In this document: in pieces, positions 27,327 to 36,924 of the stretch
Position numbering within the stretch: the stretch's first letter is position 1
How the letters are laid out: each line of letters begins with the position of its first letter
Assembly: GCF_900188145.1 (NCBI RefSeq)
Contig: NZ_FZOJ01000001.1
Location: 124,001 to 188,000, forward strand
Reading direction: 5' to 3'
Source: Anaerovirgula multivorans
Lineage (GTDB): Bacteria > Bacillota > Clostridia > Peptostreptococcales > Natronincolaceae
Length of the DNA stretch: 64,000 nucleotides
The notes under the pieces: model-generated
The model's input: only the letters and a program-made list of their open reading frames with translations
Databases searched by the model: none
Told to the model about the DNA's origin: nothing
Position numbers and translations under genes: made by a program

Positions 27327-28976
27327 TTATTCATTATCTTTATTTGGTGGTTTTGGTGCCAATCCCCTTTCAGTACGAACTTGATTATTATGCTGTAAAA
27401 AGGTTGGCCGTTTGTGTATTAACCACTTTGGCAGCATGATAAATGTATCCTTCCAATCTTCTAAGCTAATTGGTGTAAAGGGTGATAAGAAAGGAACCCC
27501 AAAGGACCTTAGGGATGCTAAATGAATTAGCAGTGTTAATACACCAGCGATTATACCAAAAACACCCATTGTCGATGCCAGTAAGAGCATTGGAAATCGT
27601 AGAACGCTAATGGCTCTATAAGAATTAATTTTGGGAATCAAGAAAGAGGAAATAGCAGTAATGGCAACTACAATCACCATACCAGGAGATACCAACCCTG
27701 CTTGAATTGCAGTATTTCCGATTACTAGAGCACCAACAATACTTAGTGATTGACCAATAGATATGGGAAGCCTTGCCCCTGCCTCTCTAATAATTTCAAA
27801 GGTTATTTCCATGAAAAAAGCTTCAACCACTGCAGGGAAAGGAATCTCTGCTCTGGCATTGGCAATAGAAATCAATAAAATAGATGGAATCATTTCATGA
27901 TGGTAAGTAGTAATTGCCACATAAAGAGGCGGAAGTGTCAATGTAATAAAAAAGGCAAAATATCTTAATAATCTAACAAAGGATGAAGAAAAAAATTTAT
28001 TGTAATAGTCTTCTGGTGCAGTAAAAAAATAGCTAAAGGTAACTGGTACAATTAGTACAAAGGGACTACCATCAGCAATAATAACAACCCGCCCTTCTGC
28101 CAAGGAAGCAGCACTACTATCAGGTCTTTCTGTAACTTCCGATAGTGGAAAGGGAGAGAGCCAATTATCTTCTGTAAAGAACTCTATCTCTCCTCCTTCT
28201 ATGATTACATCAGTATCTATTCGACTTAACCTCTGTCTTATTTCACTAAGAACATCCTCAGCAGCAATGCCTTCAATATAACACATAACTACTTCAGTTT
28301 GACTCAACCGCCCTAAATTAAACTTTTCTATCTTTAAATCAGGGGTTTTAATTCTTCTGCGAATTAATGTAGTATTAACATTAATATCCTCCACAAAAGC
28401 CTCCATAGGACCCCTCAGAACAGTCTCTACCAAAGGCTCTGAAACTTTACGGGCATCTCCTCCTACGGTATTCATGGCCAGGGCTCCATTATTTTCATCT
28501 ATAAAAATCACACAGTAACCCTTCAATATAAATTTAACTGCTTCTTTAATGGAATAGACGGGTATTACTTCACTTACAGAAATCAAGCTATTCATCACCA
28601 GTGATAATAAATTTTCTTGATAGCTTTCTTTTTCATAGTCTGTATTCTTAATATCTGTCATCAAAGACTTTAACACATTTTGATTAATATCATCTCGATT
28701 TACCATACCGTCTATATATACAATAAAGCTCTCTACTTGTTTTTCTCCAATGGTAAATTTTCTTAGTATAACCCCATAGCAATTGTTAAAAATACTGCTG
28801 ATGCTTTCATAATTATCCTCCAATTTATCTGATAACAAACATTTTTCAAGAGATTTTTCACTTTTTATTTCAATTTCTTCAAAGACACTTTGGAGTCTGT
28901 TATTTTTTTTTTCTTCTTTTCGATTAAAGTTGCTTCCTATTCTTATAGGTTTTTTAGTCCTTCTAAATTTTTTCAT
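27327..28976 (-). CDS. gerAA: Spore germination protein GerAA family
   Basis: 549 aa. A hydrophilic N-terminal part (residues 1-310) is followed by about five membrane segments. Family signatures: ADGSPFVLIVPVTF, SPEDYY-like APEDYYNKFF, ARAEIPFPAVVEAFFME, LPISIGQSLSIVGALVIG and the C-terminal HKRPTFLQHNNQVR. GerAA subunits form the channel-like oligomer of the germinant receptor. First gene of a gerAA-gerAC operon whose permease partner is convergent at 24695-25792. Confidence 0.94.
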   Translation of the reverse strand: MKKFRRTKKPIRIGSNFNRKEEKKNNRLQSVFEEIEIKSEKSLEKCLLSDKLEDNYESISSIFNNCYGVILRKFTIGEKQVESFIVYIDGMVNRDDINQNVLKSLMTDIKNTDYEKESYQENLLSLVMNSLISVSEVIPVYSIKEAVKFILKGYCVIFIDENNGALAMNTVGGDARKVSEPLVETVLRGPMEAFVEDINVNTTLIRRRIKTPDLKIEKFNLGRLSQTEVVMCYIEGIAAEDVLSEIRQRLSRIDTDVIIEGGEIEFFTEDNWLSPFPLSEVTERPDSSAASLAEGRVVIIADGSPFVLIVPVTFSYFFTAPEDYYNKFFSSSFVRLLRYFAFFITLTLPPLYVAITTYHHEMIPSILLISIANARAEIPFPAVVEAFFMEITFEIIREAGARLPISIGQSLSIVGALVIGNTAIQAGLVSPGMVIVVAITAISSFLIPKINSYRAISVLRFPMLLLASTMGVFGIIAGVLTLLIHLASLRSFGVPFLSPFTPISLEDWKDTFIMLPKWLIHKRPTFLQHNNQVRTERGLAPKPPNKDNE

Positions 28977-29222
28977 AGTCTTATGATCTCCCCTTTGGAG
29001 TTAGTCATGTAATTTATTATTTGTTTTTTTTGCTATTATATTCCTTCTTATATAATAGCTTACTCCTTATTCAAACTCTTTTAACTAATGTTGTATTTAA
29101 TGAAAGAAATTGTTTTTTTTGAAATCATTCAATTAATCTTTAACATCTTCTTCATATTGTGTATGTACCATTTTATGATCAGTTTCATATTATAATGTAG
29201 CAATATGAAGGGAGAGATTATT

Positions 29223-30536
29223 ATGATTTTTCATAAAGTTAGCTGGATCCGTTCCCATAGACATAAGTTCTGTCCTACCTTAAGAACAATGGCTTTAGAA
29301 TGGTATCGACCTGTTAACTATGTTCCTTGCTTTATACAAAAATACTTTAGAATTTTCAAACAATCTTTTCGTAAAATTCCAGTAATTGTCGAGACAAACG
29401 AATTGGGGAAAATGAACCAATCCGTTGAATCCTTAGCCACCTCTATTGGATGTAAAATTGATAGAAAATTGCATACTATTAATGCTTTCTCTACTAAAGT
29501 TAATGCCAAAACATTAGAATTACTTGCTCAAAATAATAATGTTAAAAAAATTTGGTATGATAGAGAAGTAAAGACTCTACTAGATGTGGCTAGTCCAACT
29601 GTAGGTTCTACACCTCTATGGAATAACAATATTACAGGAAAAGATGTTGTAGTAGTTGTGATGGATACAGGTATTTATGAACACCCTGACTTATCTGGTA
29701 GGATTATAGCATTTAAGGACTTTGTTAATCAAAAATCACACCCTTATGATGACAATGGTCACGGAACTCATGTAGCTGGAGATATTGCAGCTAATGGAAG
29801 TCAGTCAAATGGCAATTATCGTGGTCCTGCACCTGAAGCACAACTTATAGGAGTTAAAGTGCTTAATAAAATTGGTAGCGGATCGCTTTCTGTAGTAATC
29901 GAGGGACTACAATGGTGCATAGACAACAAAGAATCTCTTAGCATTAGAGTTATAAATATGTCCTTAGGTGCTGAAACCACTATGCCCTATTCCGAGGATC
30001 CTGTTTGTATGGCAGTTGCAAATGCTTGGGAGGCAGGTATTGTTGTATGTGCAGCAGCAGGTAACAGTGGACCACAAAATAATACGATTAATTCACCAGG
30101 TATCCATCCTTCAGTAATAACAGTAGGTGCTTTAGATGATAGAAATACCGTATCCCTAGAAGATGATTCAGTTGCTGACTTTTCTAGTCGTGGTCCTACA
30201 ATCGATGGCTTTGAAAAACCTGATATCATTGCTCCTGGCACAGATATTATATCTCTTCGTTCTCCAAACTCTATGTTAGACAAACAAAATAAACAGGCTA
30301 GGATTGATGAATGGTATACTTCTCTTTCAGGGACATCTATGGCTACCCCTGTATGTTCTGGAGTGATAGCTCAAATTCTACAGGTTAACCCATCTCTTAC
30401 ACCAGATCAAGTAAAAGAACTATTGATTCATACTGCAAACCCACTAGAGGACGTAGATGCTAATTCTCAAGGAGCTGGTATTATTAATGTAAAAAATGCA
30501 ATTGGCCTATCTAAAAATTCTATAACGATTCATTAA
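29223..30536 (+). CDS. Subtilisin-like serine protease (S8, AprX-like)
   Basis: 437 aa from the ATG at 29223, with GGGAGAG upstream; an ATG at 29205 contains that ribosome site and is rejected. No signal peptide is seen. An N-terminal inhibitor-like prodomain (about 45-120) precedes the catalytic domain, with Asp148 in MDTG, His180 in GHGTH, the oxyanion Asn281 in AAGNSGP and Ser372 in GTSMATP. This layout fits the cytoplasmic AprX branch of Firmicute proteases. Substrate unknown. Monocistronic, followed by a repeat-rich gap. Confidence 0.92.
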   Translation: MIFHKVSWIRSHRHKFCPTLRTMALEWYRPVNYVPCFIQKYFRIFKQSFRKIPVIVETNELGKMNQSVESLATSIGCKIDRKLHTINAFSTKVNAKTLELLAQNNNVKKIWYDREVKTLLDVASPTVGSTPLWNNNITGKDVVVVVMDTGIYEHPDLSGRIIAFKDFVNQKSHPYDDNGHGTHVAGDIAANGSQSNGNYRGPAPEAQLIGVKVLNKIGSGSLSVVIEGLQWCIDNKESLSIRVINMSLGAETTMPYSEDPVCMAVANAWEAGIVVCAAAGNSGPQNNTINSPGIHPSVITVGALDDRNTVSLEDDSVADFSSRGPTIDGFEKPDIIAPGTDIISLRSPNSMLDKQNKQARIDEWYTSLSGTSMATPVCSGVIAQILQVNPSLTPDQVKELLIHTANPLEDVDANSQGAGIINVKNAIGLSKNSITIH

Positions 30537-30584
30537 GCTACTTGCATTTTCTGATATCTAGCTAATAAAATGAGACTTAATTCA

Positions 30585-30646
30585 TAAGTAGTCAACCGAA
30601 AGTTTGATTTATAACTTTCGTGTTGATCACTTAGTTTGTTTATCTA
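30585..30646. repeat. REP-like hairpin element, copy 1
   Basis: Starts TAAGTAG and ends CACTTAGTTTGTTTATCTA. The inner stem is CGAAAGTT with AACTTTCG. Confidence 0.8.
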
Positions 30647-30716
30647 GAGGGAGTTTTTACTCCCACTGAATTGTAGCCGAATTTACTTCGAGGATGTAGT
30701 GCTTGATCTCCCGCTT

Positions 30717-30778
30717 TAAGTAGACAACCGAAAGTTTGGTTTCTAACTTTCGTGTTGGTCACTTAGTTTGTTTATCTA
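30717..30778. repeat. REP-like hairpin element, copy 2
   Basis: Same ends as copy 1, with TAAGTAGACAACC at the left. The inner stem again is CGAAAGTT/AACTTTCG. It directly abuts copy 3. Confidence 0.8.
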
Positions 30779-30833
30779 TAAGCAGATAACCAAAATCTTT
30801 GATTTTGTGTTAGTCGCTTAGTTTGTTTATCTA
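30779..30833. repeat. REP-like hairpin element, copy 3
   Basis: Same outer sequence (TAAGCAGATAACC and GTCGCTTAGTTTGTTTATCTA), but the inner stem is AAAATC/GATTTT. Both sides of the stem differ from copies 1 and 2 in a way that keeps pairing. Confidence 0.8.
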
Positions 30834-30925
30834 GAAGAAGCGGGAGTCTTAGCAATACACCGAAGGATAAACTTTGGTAATATATAGAACCTAAGTATTC
30901 ATTAGTGAGACTGCTAGAAAGAATT

Positions 30926-30957
30926 AGACTATTGGCTATACGCTAATAGTCTTTTCT
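30926..30957 (+). terminator. Terminator-like hairpin
   Basis: 8-bp stem (30926-30933 with 30945-30952) followed by TTTTCTT. It could end protease-gene transcripts that read through the repeats. Confidence 0.6.
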
Positions 30958-31121
30958 TGTATTTCTTACTTCATAGGTTTATATTTAAAGATTTCTAGAG
31001 ACTGTAAATAGATTTAGTGTGATCAAAATCCAAAGTTTACAGCTCTTAAATTATTGCAATACACTACTATATCATTCTTTTAAGGTTCTCCGTAATAGTT
31101 TTAACGACGGTTAAGTATGTT

Positions 31122-32474
31122 TTAACCTAAATACTCCAAAATAGAATCTCTTGCTATCTGAAGCATAAAGTCAATTTCATGATCATTTATTACATAAGGT
31201 GGCATAAAATAAACGATATTTCCTAATGGTCTTAATAAAACACCTTTTTTAACAGCTATTTTATATATTTGATATCCTACACGCTTTCTCCAGTCAAAGC
31301 CTTCCTTGGTCCTTTGATCCTTAACCAGTTCAATTGCTCCAATCATTCCAATTTGTCTAAATTCTCCTACACAGGGTATATCTTCTATCATTTCTTCAAT
31401 CTTTTCTTTTAACAATTTAGATTTTATTTTGTTTTTCTTTATTATATTTTCTTCTTCAAATATCTTTAAGGTTTCTACAGCAACAGCACATCCAAGAGGA
31501 TTTCCTGAATAACTATGACTGTGTAGAAAAGCCTTCATCGTATGATATTCATCATAAAAAGCATCATAGATTTTATCTGTCATAATAGTTAGGGATAAAG
31601 GTAAGTATCCCGCCGTTAATCCTTTAGAAACACACATTATATCCGGTGAAATACTAGCATGGTTACATGCAAACATTTCTCCAGTTCTTCCAAAACCAAC
31701 CGCTACCTCATCAGCAATTAAGTTTATATTATATTCGTCACATAGCTTTCTCAGCTTTTTAAGATATTTTACAGCATATATTTTCATTCCAGCAGCTGCC
31801 TGTACCATCGGCTCTATTATAATAGCGGTAATTTCTTCGTGTTGTTCTTCTACTGTTTTTTCCATATGCTCAAAGCATTCAGCATTACAGTTATTTCTAT
31901 TTCTACCATATGGACATCTAAAGCAATCTGGTCCCTGTGGTCTAATCACATCCAATAGTAATGGTTTATATATTTTGTTATATAAATCAACACCGCCTAC
32001 TGAAAGTGCGCCTATGGTCTCTCCGTGGTAGGCACCTGTTAGAGCTACAAATTTTGTCTTCTTGATTTTACCGATTTGTTGGTGGTATTGAAAGCTAAGC
32101 TTCAAGGCAATTTCCACAGCTGAAGAGCCATTATCACCGAAAATTACTTTACTTAAACCTTTTGGAGCAATGTTAATAATTCTCTCGGCTAACGCTATAG
32201 CTGGCTCATGGGAAAAGTTTGAAAAAATAACATGTTCTAATTTATTGGCTTGATTATATAATGCATCGTTTATTCGCTGATTTGAATGCCCGAATAAATT
32301 TACCCACCATGATGATACGGCATCTAAGTACTTTTTGCCATTTATGTCTTCAAGAAATACTCCCTCTCCCCGCTTAATCACGATAGGAAGAAAGGTTTCA
32401 TAGTCCTTCATTTGTGAACAAGGATGCCAAATATATTTTAAATCCTTCTCTTGAAAATCTCTCATCCGACTCAT
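31122..32474 (-). CDS. bioA: Adenosylmethionine-8-amino-7-oxononanoate aminotransferase BioA
   Basis: 450 aa. It converts 8-amino-7-oxononanoate (KAPA) to diaminopelargonate in biotin synthesis, with PLP. Signatures: [12 protein letters not shown] at the N-terminus, [33 protein letters not shown], the class III aminotransferase segment [14 protein letters not shown] and the PLP Lys in [14 protein letters not shown]. Last gene of the biotin operon, 50 bp after bioD. Full length. Confidence 0.97.
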   Translation of the reverse strand: MSRMRDFQEKDLKYIWHPCSQMKDYETFLPIVIKRGEGVFLEDINGKKYLDAVSSWWVNLFGHSNQRINDALYNQANKLEHVIFSNFSHEPAIALAERIINIAPKGLSKVIFGDNGSSAVEIALKLSFQYHQQIGKIKKTKFVALTGAYHGETIGALSVGGVDLYNKIYKPLLLDVIRPQGPDCFRCPYGRNRNNCNAECFEHMEKTVEEQHEEITAIIIEPMVQAAAGMKIYAVKYLKKLRKLCDEYNINLIADEVAVGFGRTGEMFACNHASISPDIMCVSKGLTAGYLPLSLTIMTDKIYDAFYDEYHTMKAFLHSHSYSGNPLGCAVAVETLKIFEEENIIKKNKIKSKLLKEKIEEMIEDIPCVGEFRQIGMIGAIELVKDQRTKEGFDWRKRVGYQIYKIAVKKGVLLRPLGNIVYFMPPYVINDHEIDFMLQIARDSILEYLG

Positions 32475-32524
32475 TCTATCTTCTCCTCATATTTAACTTC
32501 GTTTATAGATTTTAAATTCAATAG

Positions 32525-33238
32525 CTAATGAAATAAATCTAAGACACTCTCTATTTTTAGACTTGTTTCAAAGGCTTGTCTTATATTGATCACAGCTTCT
32601 TTCTCTTCTTTTAAATCAATTTTATAAATAGTAGCTACAACATCTAATCCTGTAATTTTCTTGATCACTTCTATGTTATCCTTTTCGTAATAGCTTCCAC
32701 TATATTGATTGACAATAAATCCCTTTATCTTTACTCCCAACCTCCTGAGAAAATCAGCAGTTAATACAGTATGATTAATCGTACCTACACCAGCCCTTGC
32801 AACGATTACAACAGGGATATTCAATTCCATAATCAGATCATAAATATAATACCGATCTCTAATCAGTGGTACCACTACTCCCCCTGCCCCTTCTACCAAC
32901 ACATAATCATAAGCTGCTTTTAGCTTTGCATAGTCATCAATAATTTTCTTAACATCGATCTCCACCTTCTCTTTTTCAGCAGCTATATGGGGGGACACTG
33001 CCTCCTTTAGACAATAGGTATTCATCACAACATCATCTTCCTTTATTGCAGCTATCTCTTTTACAAACTCCGCATCTGTAGCTATTAATTTTTTATTTTT
33101 TAAAATCCCCCCACTTTGTACGGGTTTAAAACTTATTGCGTTAAAACTGTTTTTCCTTAAAACATGAGTTATTCCTGCTGTAACAAAGGTCTTGCCTACA
33201 TCAGTATCCGTTCCTACGATAAACAATCCCTTTTGCAA
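32525..33238 (-). CDS. bioD: Dethiobiotin synthetase BioD
   Basis: 237 aa from a TTG at 33238 that has AAGGAGGG upstream; an ATG at 33256 overlaps this ribosome site. The P-loop reads GTDTDVGKTFVTAG, FKPVQSGG binds the substrate, and VEGAGGVVVPL is the second conserved motif. The enzyme closes the ureido ring of dethiobiotin using CO2 and ATP. Located between bioF and bioA in the same operon. Confidence 0.95.
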   Translation of the reverse strand: MQKGLFIVGTDTDVGKTFVTAGITHVLRKNSFNAISFKPVQSGGILKNKKLIATDAEFVKEIAAIKEDDVVMNTYCLKEAVSPHIAAEKEKVEIDVKKIIDDYAKLKAAYDYVLVEGAGGVVVPLIRDRYYIYDLIMELNIPVVIVARAGVGTINHTVLTADFLRRLGVKIKGFIVNQYSGSYYEKDNIEVIKKITGLDVVATIYKIDLKEEKEAVINIRQAFETSLKIESVLDLFH

Positions 33239-33280
33239 GTCAATCCCTCCTTCCATTCCACAAGTACTTTTATTATTAGA

Positions 33281-34444
33281 CTAGATAATACCTAATTCCA
33301 TTCCTGCTTCTTTTAATTTATCCAGAACATATTTAAGCTCTTCTCTATTATGGCTAGACATCAATGTGATTCTTAATCGACTGGTATGCTCTGGTACAGT
33401 GGGAGGTCTAATTGCCGAAATAAAAATACCTTTTTCAAACAATTTTTCGCTTAATTTTATTGTTTTTTCTGCATTCCCTATAACAAGTGCAATAATCACT
33501 GTGTTGCTTTCTAAAACATTAAATCCAAGTTTTCTTAGCTCCCATTGGAACCATTTGGAGTTTTCAAGAAGTTTAACCCTTCTCTCCTTTTCATTTTTCA
33601 CAATATCTAAAGAACACAATGAAACTGCAATCATAGCTGGAGATAATGCAGTTGAATAAATAAAACTCCTAGCTTTATGTCTTAAATACGTCACCAAGCT
33701 TTTGGTGCCAGCCACAAAGCCCCCTTCACTAGCAAGGGCTTTACTAAGGGTTCCTAACTGTATGTCAACCTGTCCCTTTAAGTTAAAATATTCTACACAG
33801 CCTGTACCATTGTCCCCTAGGACTCCTGTACCATGGGCATCGTCAACCATTGTTAAGATGTTATTTTCTTTGGCCAACTTAACGATTTTATCCAATGGCG
33901 CTATATCTCCGTCCATACTAAATACTCCATCTGTCACAATGAATCGCTTATTTCCTTTATAAACCTTTATTTTTTCCTGTAAATCATCCATATCACAGTG
34001 CTTATAGACAACAATCTTAGCACCACTTAACCTGCATCCATCGATAATACTTGCATGGTTTAACGCATCACTAAATATAATCCATTCCTTATCTGCTATC
34101 GCCGTTATCGTACCTATATTGGCCATATATCCTGTATTAAAAAGAATTGCCGCCTCTGTCCCTTTGAAGATAGCTATCTTTTTTTCTAATTGATCATGAA
34201 GTTCATAGCTTCCAGTAGTTAGTCTAGACCCGCCTGATCCTACCCCATATGTATGAATTGCCTTCTCTGCTGCATCCTTCAATCTATCATCATTGCATAG
34301 ATCTAAGTAATTATTAGAGGCCATCAATAACATCCTTTTATTACCTATTGACGTATATTTACTTTGAGGACGATTAAAAAATTTCAACTCTCTATATAGA
34401 CCTTTATCTTTTATATCACTTAAATATTCATCTATAAACTTCAT
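33281..34444 (-). CDS. bioF: 8-amino-7-oxononanoate synthase BioF
   Basis: 387 aa. The PLP enzyme joins pimeloyl-CoA with alanine to give KAPA. Typical segments: MLMASNNYLDLCND, GVGSGGSRLTTGSYELHDQLE, FNTGYMANIGTI, DDAHGTGVLGDNG and the PLP Lys in QLGTLSKALASEGGF. It starts 3 bp after bioW, so pimeloyl-CoA maker and user are translationally close. Length is as expected. Confidence 0.96.
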   Translation of the reverse strand: MKFIDEYLSDIKDKGLYRELKFFNRPQSKYTSIGNKRMLLMASNNYLDLCNDDRLKDAAEKAIHTYGVGSGGSRLTTGSYELHDQLEKKIAIFKGTEAAILFNTGYMANIGTITAIADKEWIIFSDALNHASIIDGCRLSGAKIVVYKHCDMDDLQEKIKVYKGNKRFIVTDGVFSMDGDIAPLDKIVKLAKENNILTMVDDAHGTGVLGDNGTGCVEYFNLKGQVDIQLGTLSKALASEGGFVAGTKSLVTYLRHKARSFIYSTALSPAMIAVSLCSLDIVKNEKERRVKLLENSKWFQWELRKLGFNVLESNTVIIALVIGNAEKTIKLSEKLFEKGIFISAIRPPTVPEHTSRLRITLMSSHNREELKYVLDKLKEAGMELGII

Positions 34445-34447
34445 CCG

Positions 34448-35245
34448 TTATTCCTCCATAAAATCTTTATAGGAGATATAATCCTTTATCATAGGAATCT
34501 TATGGATCAGCGTCACTTTTTTCTGTAAATATTCTATGCATTCTTCTATGGATGTCTTTGATGAATCAAAGCAAAATACCCTTCCTCCAGTGGAATCGCC
34601 TAAGGGCTTTAGTTTCGTAATCCTCATATAGCCTACATCTTTAGAAGCTACATATCCAGCAGTATAATCTGGATCATCTGACCAACACAATTCAGCAACG
34701 ATACCAGGGGCATTGGAAACCTTACTTGCAAGTGCAACTGCCTCTTTTACATGATTGTTGTTTAACCCTTTTTTTTCTAATGCTTTCTCTAAATCTTCCT
34801 TTATTTTAAAGCTCCAGTCTATGTTGGTGACTCTCACACCCCTATTTTCATCTGGCTCAAGTCTCTCTAACGAATGAATGTCCAAAAGAATGGCTCCCCT
34901 CATCGTATTACAAGTCTTTAACATATTGAGTATTGCCTGAGAGGTTTTACAAGATAAACCACTTTTTTGTAGAGCTTTAATGGCACATTCTCTCCCTTTG
35001 AAATAATCATCTACTGTAATCGTTGCTATATTTAGAGGAGCAATATATTCAATCGCTTGATTCCCTATGTTTTGTATAGTTATATTTATAAAGTCCGGCT
35101 TACCTTTGCTATGACCCAATGCCCTTGCTGTTAGTTGCTGTACCAATACCTCTATTTCTTTTTCTGAGATAATTCTCTCAGCGCCAGAAATATGTTTTTC
35201 CTTCCTTACTGCCCTCATTTTAATACTATACATGTCTTCCTTCAT
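34448..35245 (-). CDS. bioW: 6-carboxyhexanoate-CoA ligase (pimeloyl-CoA synthetase) BioW
   Basis: 265 aa. BioW activates pimelate to pimeloyl-CoA with ATP. Family features: YSIKMRAVRKEKHISGAERI at the start, ARALGHSKGKPDFINI, CNTMRGAILLDIHS and AELCWSDDPDYTAGYVAS. The start at 35245 has GGAGAG seven bases ahead and overlaps the preceding gene by 20 bp; an ATG at 35233 is the alternative. BioW means this organism begins biotin from free pimelate, which must be made or imported. Confidence 0.94.
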   Translation of the reverse strand: MKEDMYSIKMRAVRKEKHISGAERIISEKEIEVLVQQLTARALGHSKGKPDFINITIQNIGNQAIEYIAPLNIATITVDDYFKGRECAIKALQKSGLSCKTSQAILNMLKTCNTMRGAILLDIHSLERLEPDENRGVRVTNIDWSFKIKEDLEKALEKKGLNNNHVKEAVALASKVSNAPGIVAELCWSDDPDYTAGYVASKDVGYMRITKLKPLGDSTGGRVFCFDSSKTSIEECIEYLQKKVTLIHKIPMIKDYISYKDFMEE

Positions 35246-35726
35246 AGGATATCTCTCTCCAAGGCGTATGCTCTTTTATTTTATTCAACAATTTACTTAA
35301 TGGCCAAGCAACTATAGCAGTATATATCATTCCTGGCAAACCTGCCACTAGCATTACAGCAATAGAATTTTTGAACAATAAACCCAGTACGATCCTTGCA
35401 GCTATAGATCCTAATGGTCCTGCTATAATAACAGGTATCAATCTAGGTTTGAAAAAGTGAATGATTCCTCCCGCTACAACTCTAAATGTCATTGCGATTA
35501 TCACATTAATAATAGTATGGGTTCCAAGAACTAAAGTAATGGCACTAGCTATAATACCTGCCAATATGTATCTCCTAAATCCAAAAGAAGCTGCAATAGC
35601 CACCGCTATAGGTGCAGATAACTGAAATTCTGTTCCTGGTATAGGTCCAGGTATTTTAAAGGACCCTGAAATTGCAATTATCACTGCTAACAAGCTTATT
35701 AATGTTATCTCTCTTGTGTTATTCAC
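35226..35726 (-). CDS. Membrane protein in biotin operon, putative ECF transporter S component
   Basis: 166 aa with five or six hydrophobic helices. N-terminal EITLISLLAVIIAISGSFKIPG and the small-residue-rich helices resemble substrate-binding S components of energy-coupling-factor transporters, but the sequence is not a clear BioY. It lies between bioB and bioW under BirA-type control, so a pimelate or biotin-precursor import role is plausible. No ECF A/A'/T genes are in the window; a shared module elsewhere would be needed. Function is inference. Confidence 0.6.
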   Translation of the reverse strand: MNNTREITLISLLAVIIAISGSFKIPGPIPGTEFQLSAPIAVAIAASFGFRRYILAGIIASAITLVLGTHTIINVIIAMTFRVVAGGIIHFFKPRLIPVIIAGPLGSIAARIVLGLLFKNSIAVMLVAGLPGMIYTAIVAWPLSKLLNKIKEHTPWREISYEGRHV

Positions 35727-35760
35727 ATCATTTCCCCCTTACTTTTTCTCCAATTGTAAG

Positions 35761-36738
35761 TTAGTACTTAAGTCCCAAGTCTTCAATCATTGCCAGGTCT
35801 TCTGAAATTCTCTGACCCTTTGTGGTAAGGTAATTTCCCGTAAGCATGCCGTTTATCCCTGAAACAAGCCCTAATGCCTGAAGGCTCCGTAGATTTACTT
35901 CTCGACCACCGGCAAACCTTATATTGGTCTTAGGTAAAACAAATCTGAACATCGCCATGGTTTTTATTATTTCTAAAGGGGGCAGGGGTTCCTTATCTTC
36001 TAGAGGTGTGCCAGGAATAGGGTTCAATACATTTAAAGGTATGGAGTCAACCCCTAAATCTCTAAGTGCAAAGGCAAACTCAACTCTTTGAGAAAAGGTC
36101 TCACCCATGCCGATTATACCTCCGGAGCAAACTTCCATTCCAACTTTTTTAACCTCCATAAGGGTTTTCTCTCTTTCCTTATAGCTGTGGGTGGAAACAA
36201 TCTGGTGAAAGAAACTCTCAGCAGTTTCTAGGTTATGATTGTATCTCGTAACCCCCACATCTCTGATGGCCTGAGCCTCTGCCTCCCCGATTACCCCTAG
36301 ACAGGCACATAGTTGCAGTTTCGTCTCCTCCCTCAGTTTTTTAAAAATATCTAAAAGTGTCGTGAATTCAGGGTCACCTAATTTATAGCCTTTCCCACTA
36401 GTTACAATATCAAATCGGTGAACTCCTGCCACTTCCATAGCCTTAGCCCTCTGTAAAATTTCTGCTTCATCAAGATTAATTTCCACTTTTGTATCTGTTT
36501 GATGATGTGCAGACTGAGAACAAAAGGCACAGTTCTCTCCACATCCTCCTGTACGGGCACTGACGATAGAACAAAGATCGACCCGGTCCCCATGGTAGAC
36601 TTCTCTAATTTTAAAAGCGTAAGCCGAAAGAAAATGAAGATCAGCTCCATGAACCTTTCCCAAAGTCAAAGCTTCCTCATAATTGATTTGACCTCCGTCT
36701 AAAATTTTTTCACCTAATTCTGCTATGTAATGATGCAT
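35761..36738 (-). CDS. bioB: Biotin synthase BioB
   Basis: 325 aa. The radical SAM enzyme inserts sulfur into dethiobiotin. The SAM cluster motif is CGENCAFCSQS near residue 70; the second cluster ligands are in LCACLGVIGEAEA, YNHNLETAESFF and the Arg in IRFAGGREVNL. First gene of the operon bioB-(membrane protein)-bioW-bioF-bioD-bioA, behind a consensus promoter and two BirA-type sites. AGGAGGAG precedes the start. Confidence 0.97.
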   Translation of the reverse strand: MHHYIAELGEKILDGGQINYEEALTLGKVHGADLHFLSAYAFKIREVYHGDRVDLCSIVSARTGGCGENCAFCSQSAHHQTDTKVEINLDEAEILQRAKAMEVAGVHRFDIVTSGKGYKLGDPEFTTLLDIFKKLREETKLQLCACLGVIGEAEAQAIRDVGVTRYNHNLETAESFFHQIVSTHSYKEREKTLMEVKKVGMEVCSGGIIGMGETFSQRVEFAFALRDLGVDSIPLNVLNPIPGTPLEDKEPLPPLEIIKTMAMFRFVLPKTNIRFAGGREVNLRSLQALGLVSGINGMLTGNYLTTKGQRISEDLAMIEDLGLKY

Positions 36739-36860
36739 AAAATCTCCTCCTAATCATTTAAATTTTCCTCTTAAAACCTTACTGTCTTTTTGCCTACCCC
36801 ATATTCTTATTGCCAATAAAGATTAATTTTCAAAGCATAAAAGTCGTTTCTACTTTTTCA

Positions 36861-36895
36861 TTCGTCAACCTTAATGCGTGGGTTTGGTTAACAAT
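36861..36895 (-). promoter_or_regulatory. BirA operator 1 (promoter-proximal)
   Basis: GTCAACC and GGTTAAC arms separated by 15 bp, the usual Clostridial biotin-repressor pattern. It begins directly at the -10 box of the bioB promoter. Confidence 0.8.
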
Positions 36896-36924
36896 AGTAT
36901 AGCTAGACACTTTTTAATTGTCAA
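36896..36924 (-). promoter_or_regulatory. Sigma-A promoter of the biotin operon
   Basis: On the minus strand TTGACA (36924-36919), 17 bp, then TATACT (36901-36896). The -35 box is part of operator 2. Confidence 0.85.

Larger units (their letters stand above)
30537..31121. other. Repeat-rich gap after the protease gene
   Basis: No gene is visible. The stretch holds three REP-like elements (30585-30646, 30717-30778, 30779-30833), an interrupted long palindrome around them (about 30649-30870) and a terminator at 30926-30957. Confidence 0.75.

Noticed and set aside
30585..30833. CRISPR array
   Set aside because: Repeats are few, unevenly spaced, hairpin-forming through their centre and partly abutting; there are no unique spacers of constant size and no cas genes.
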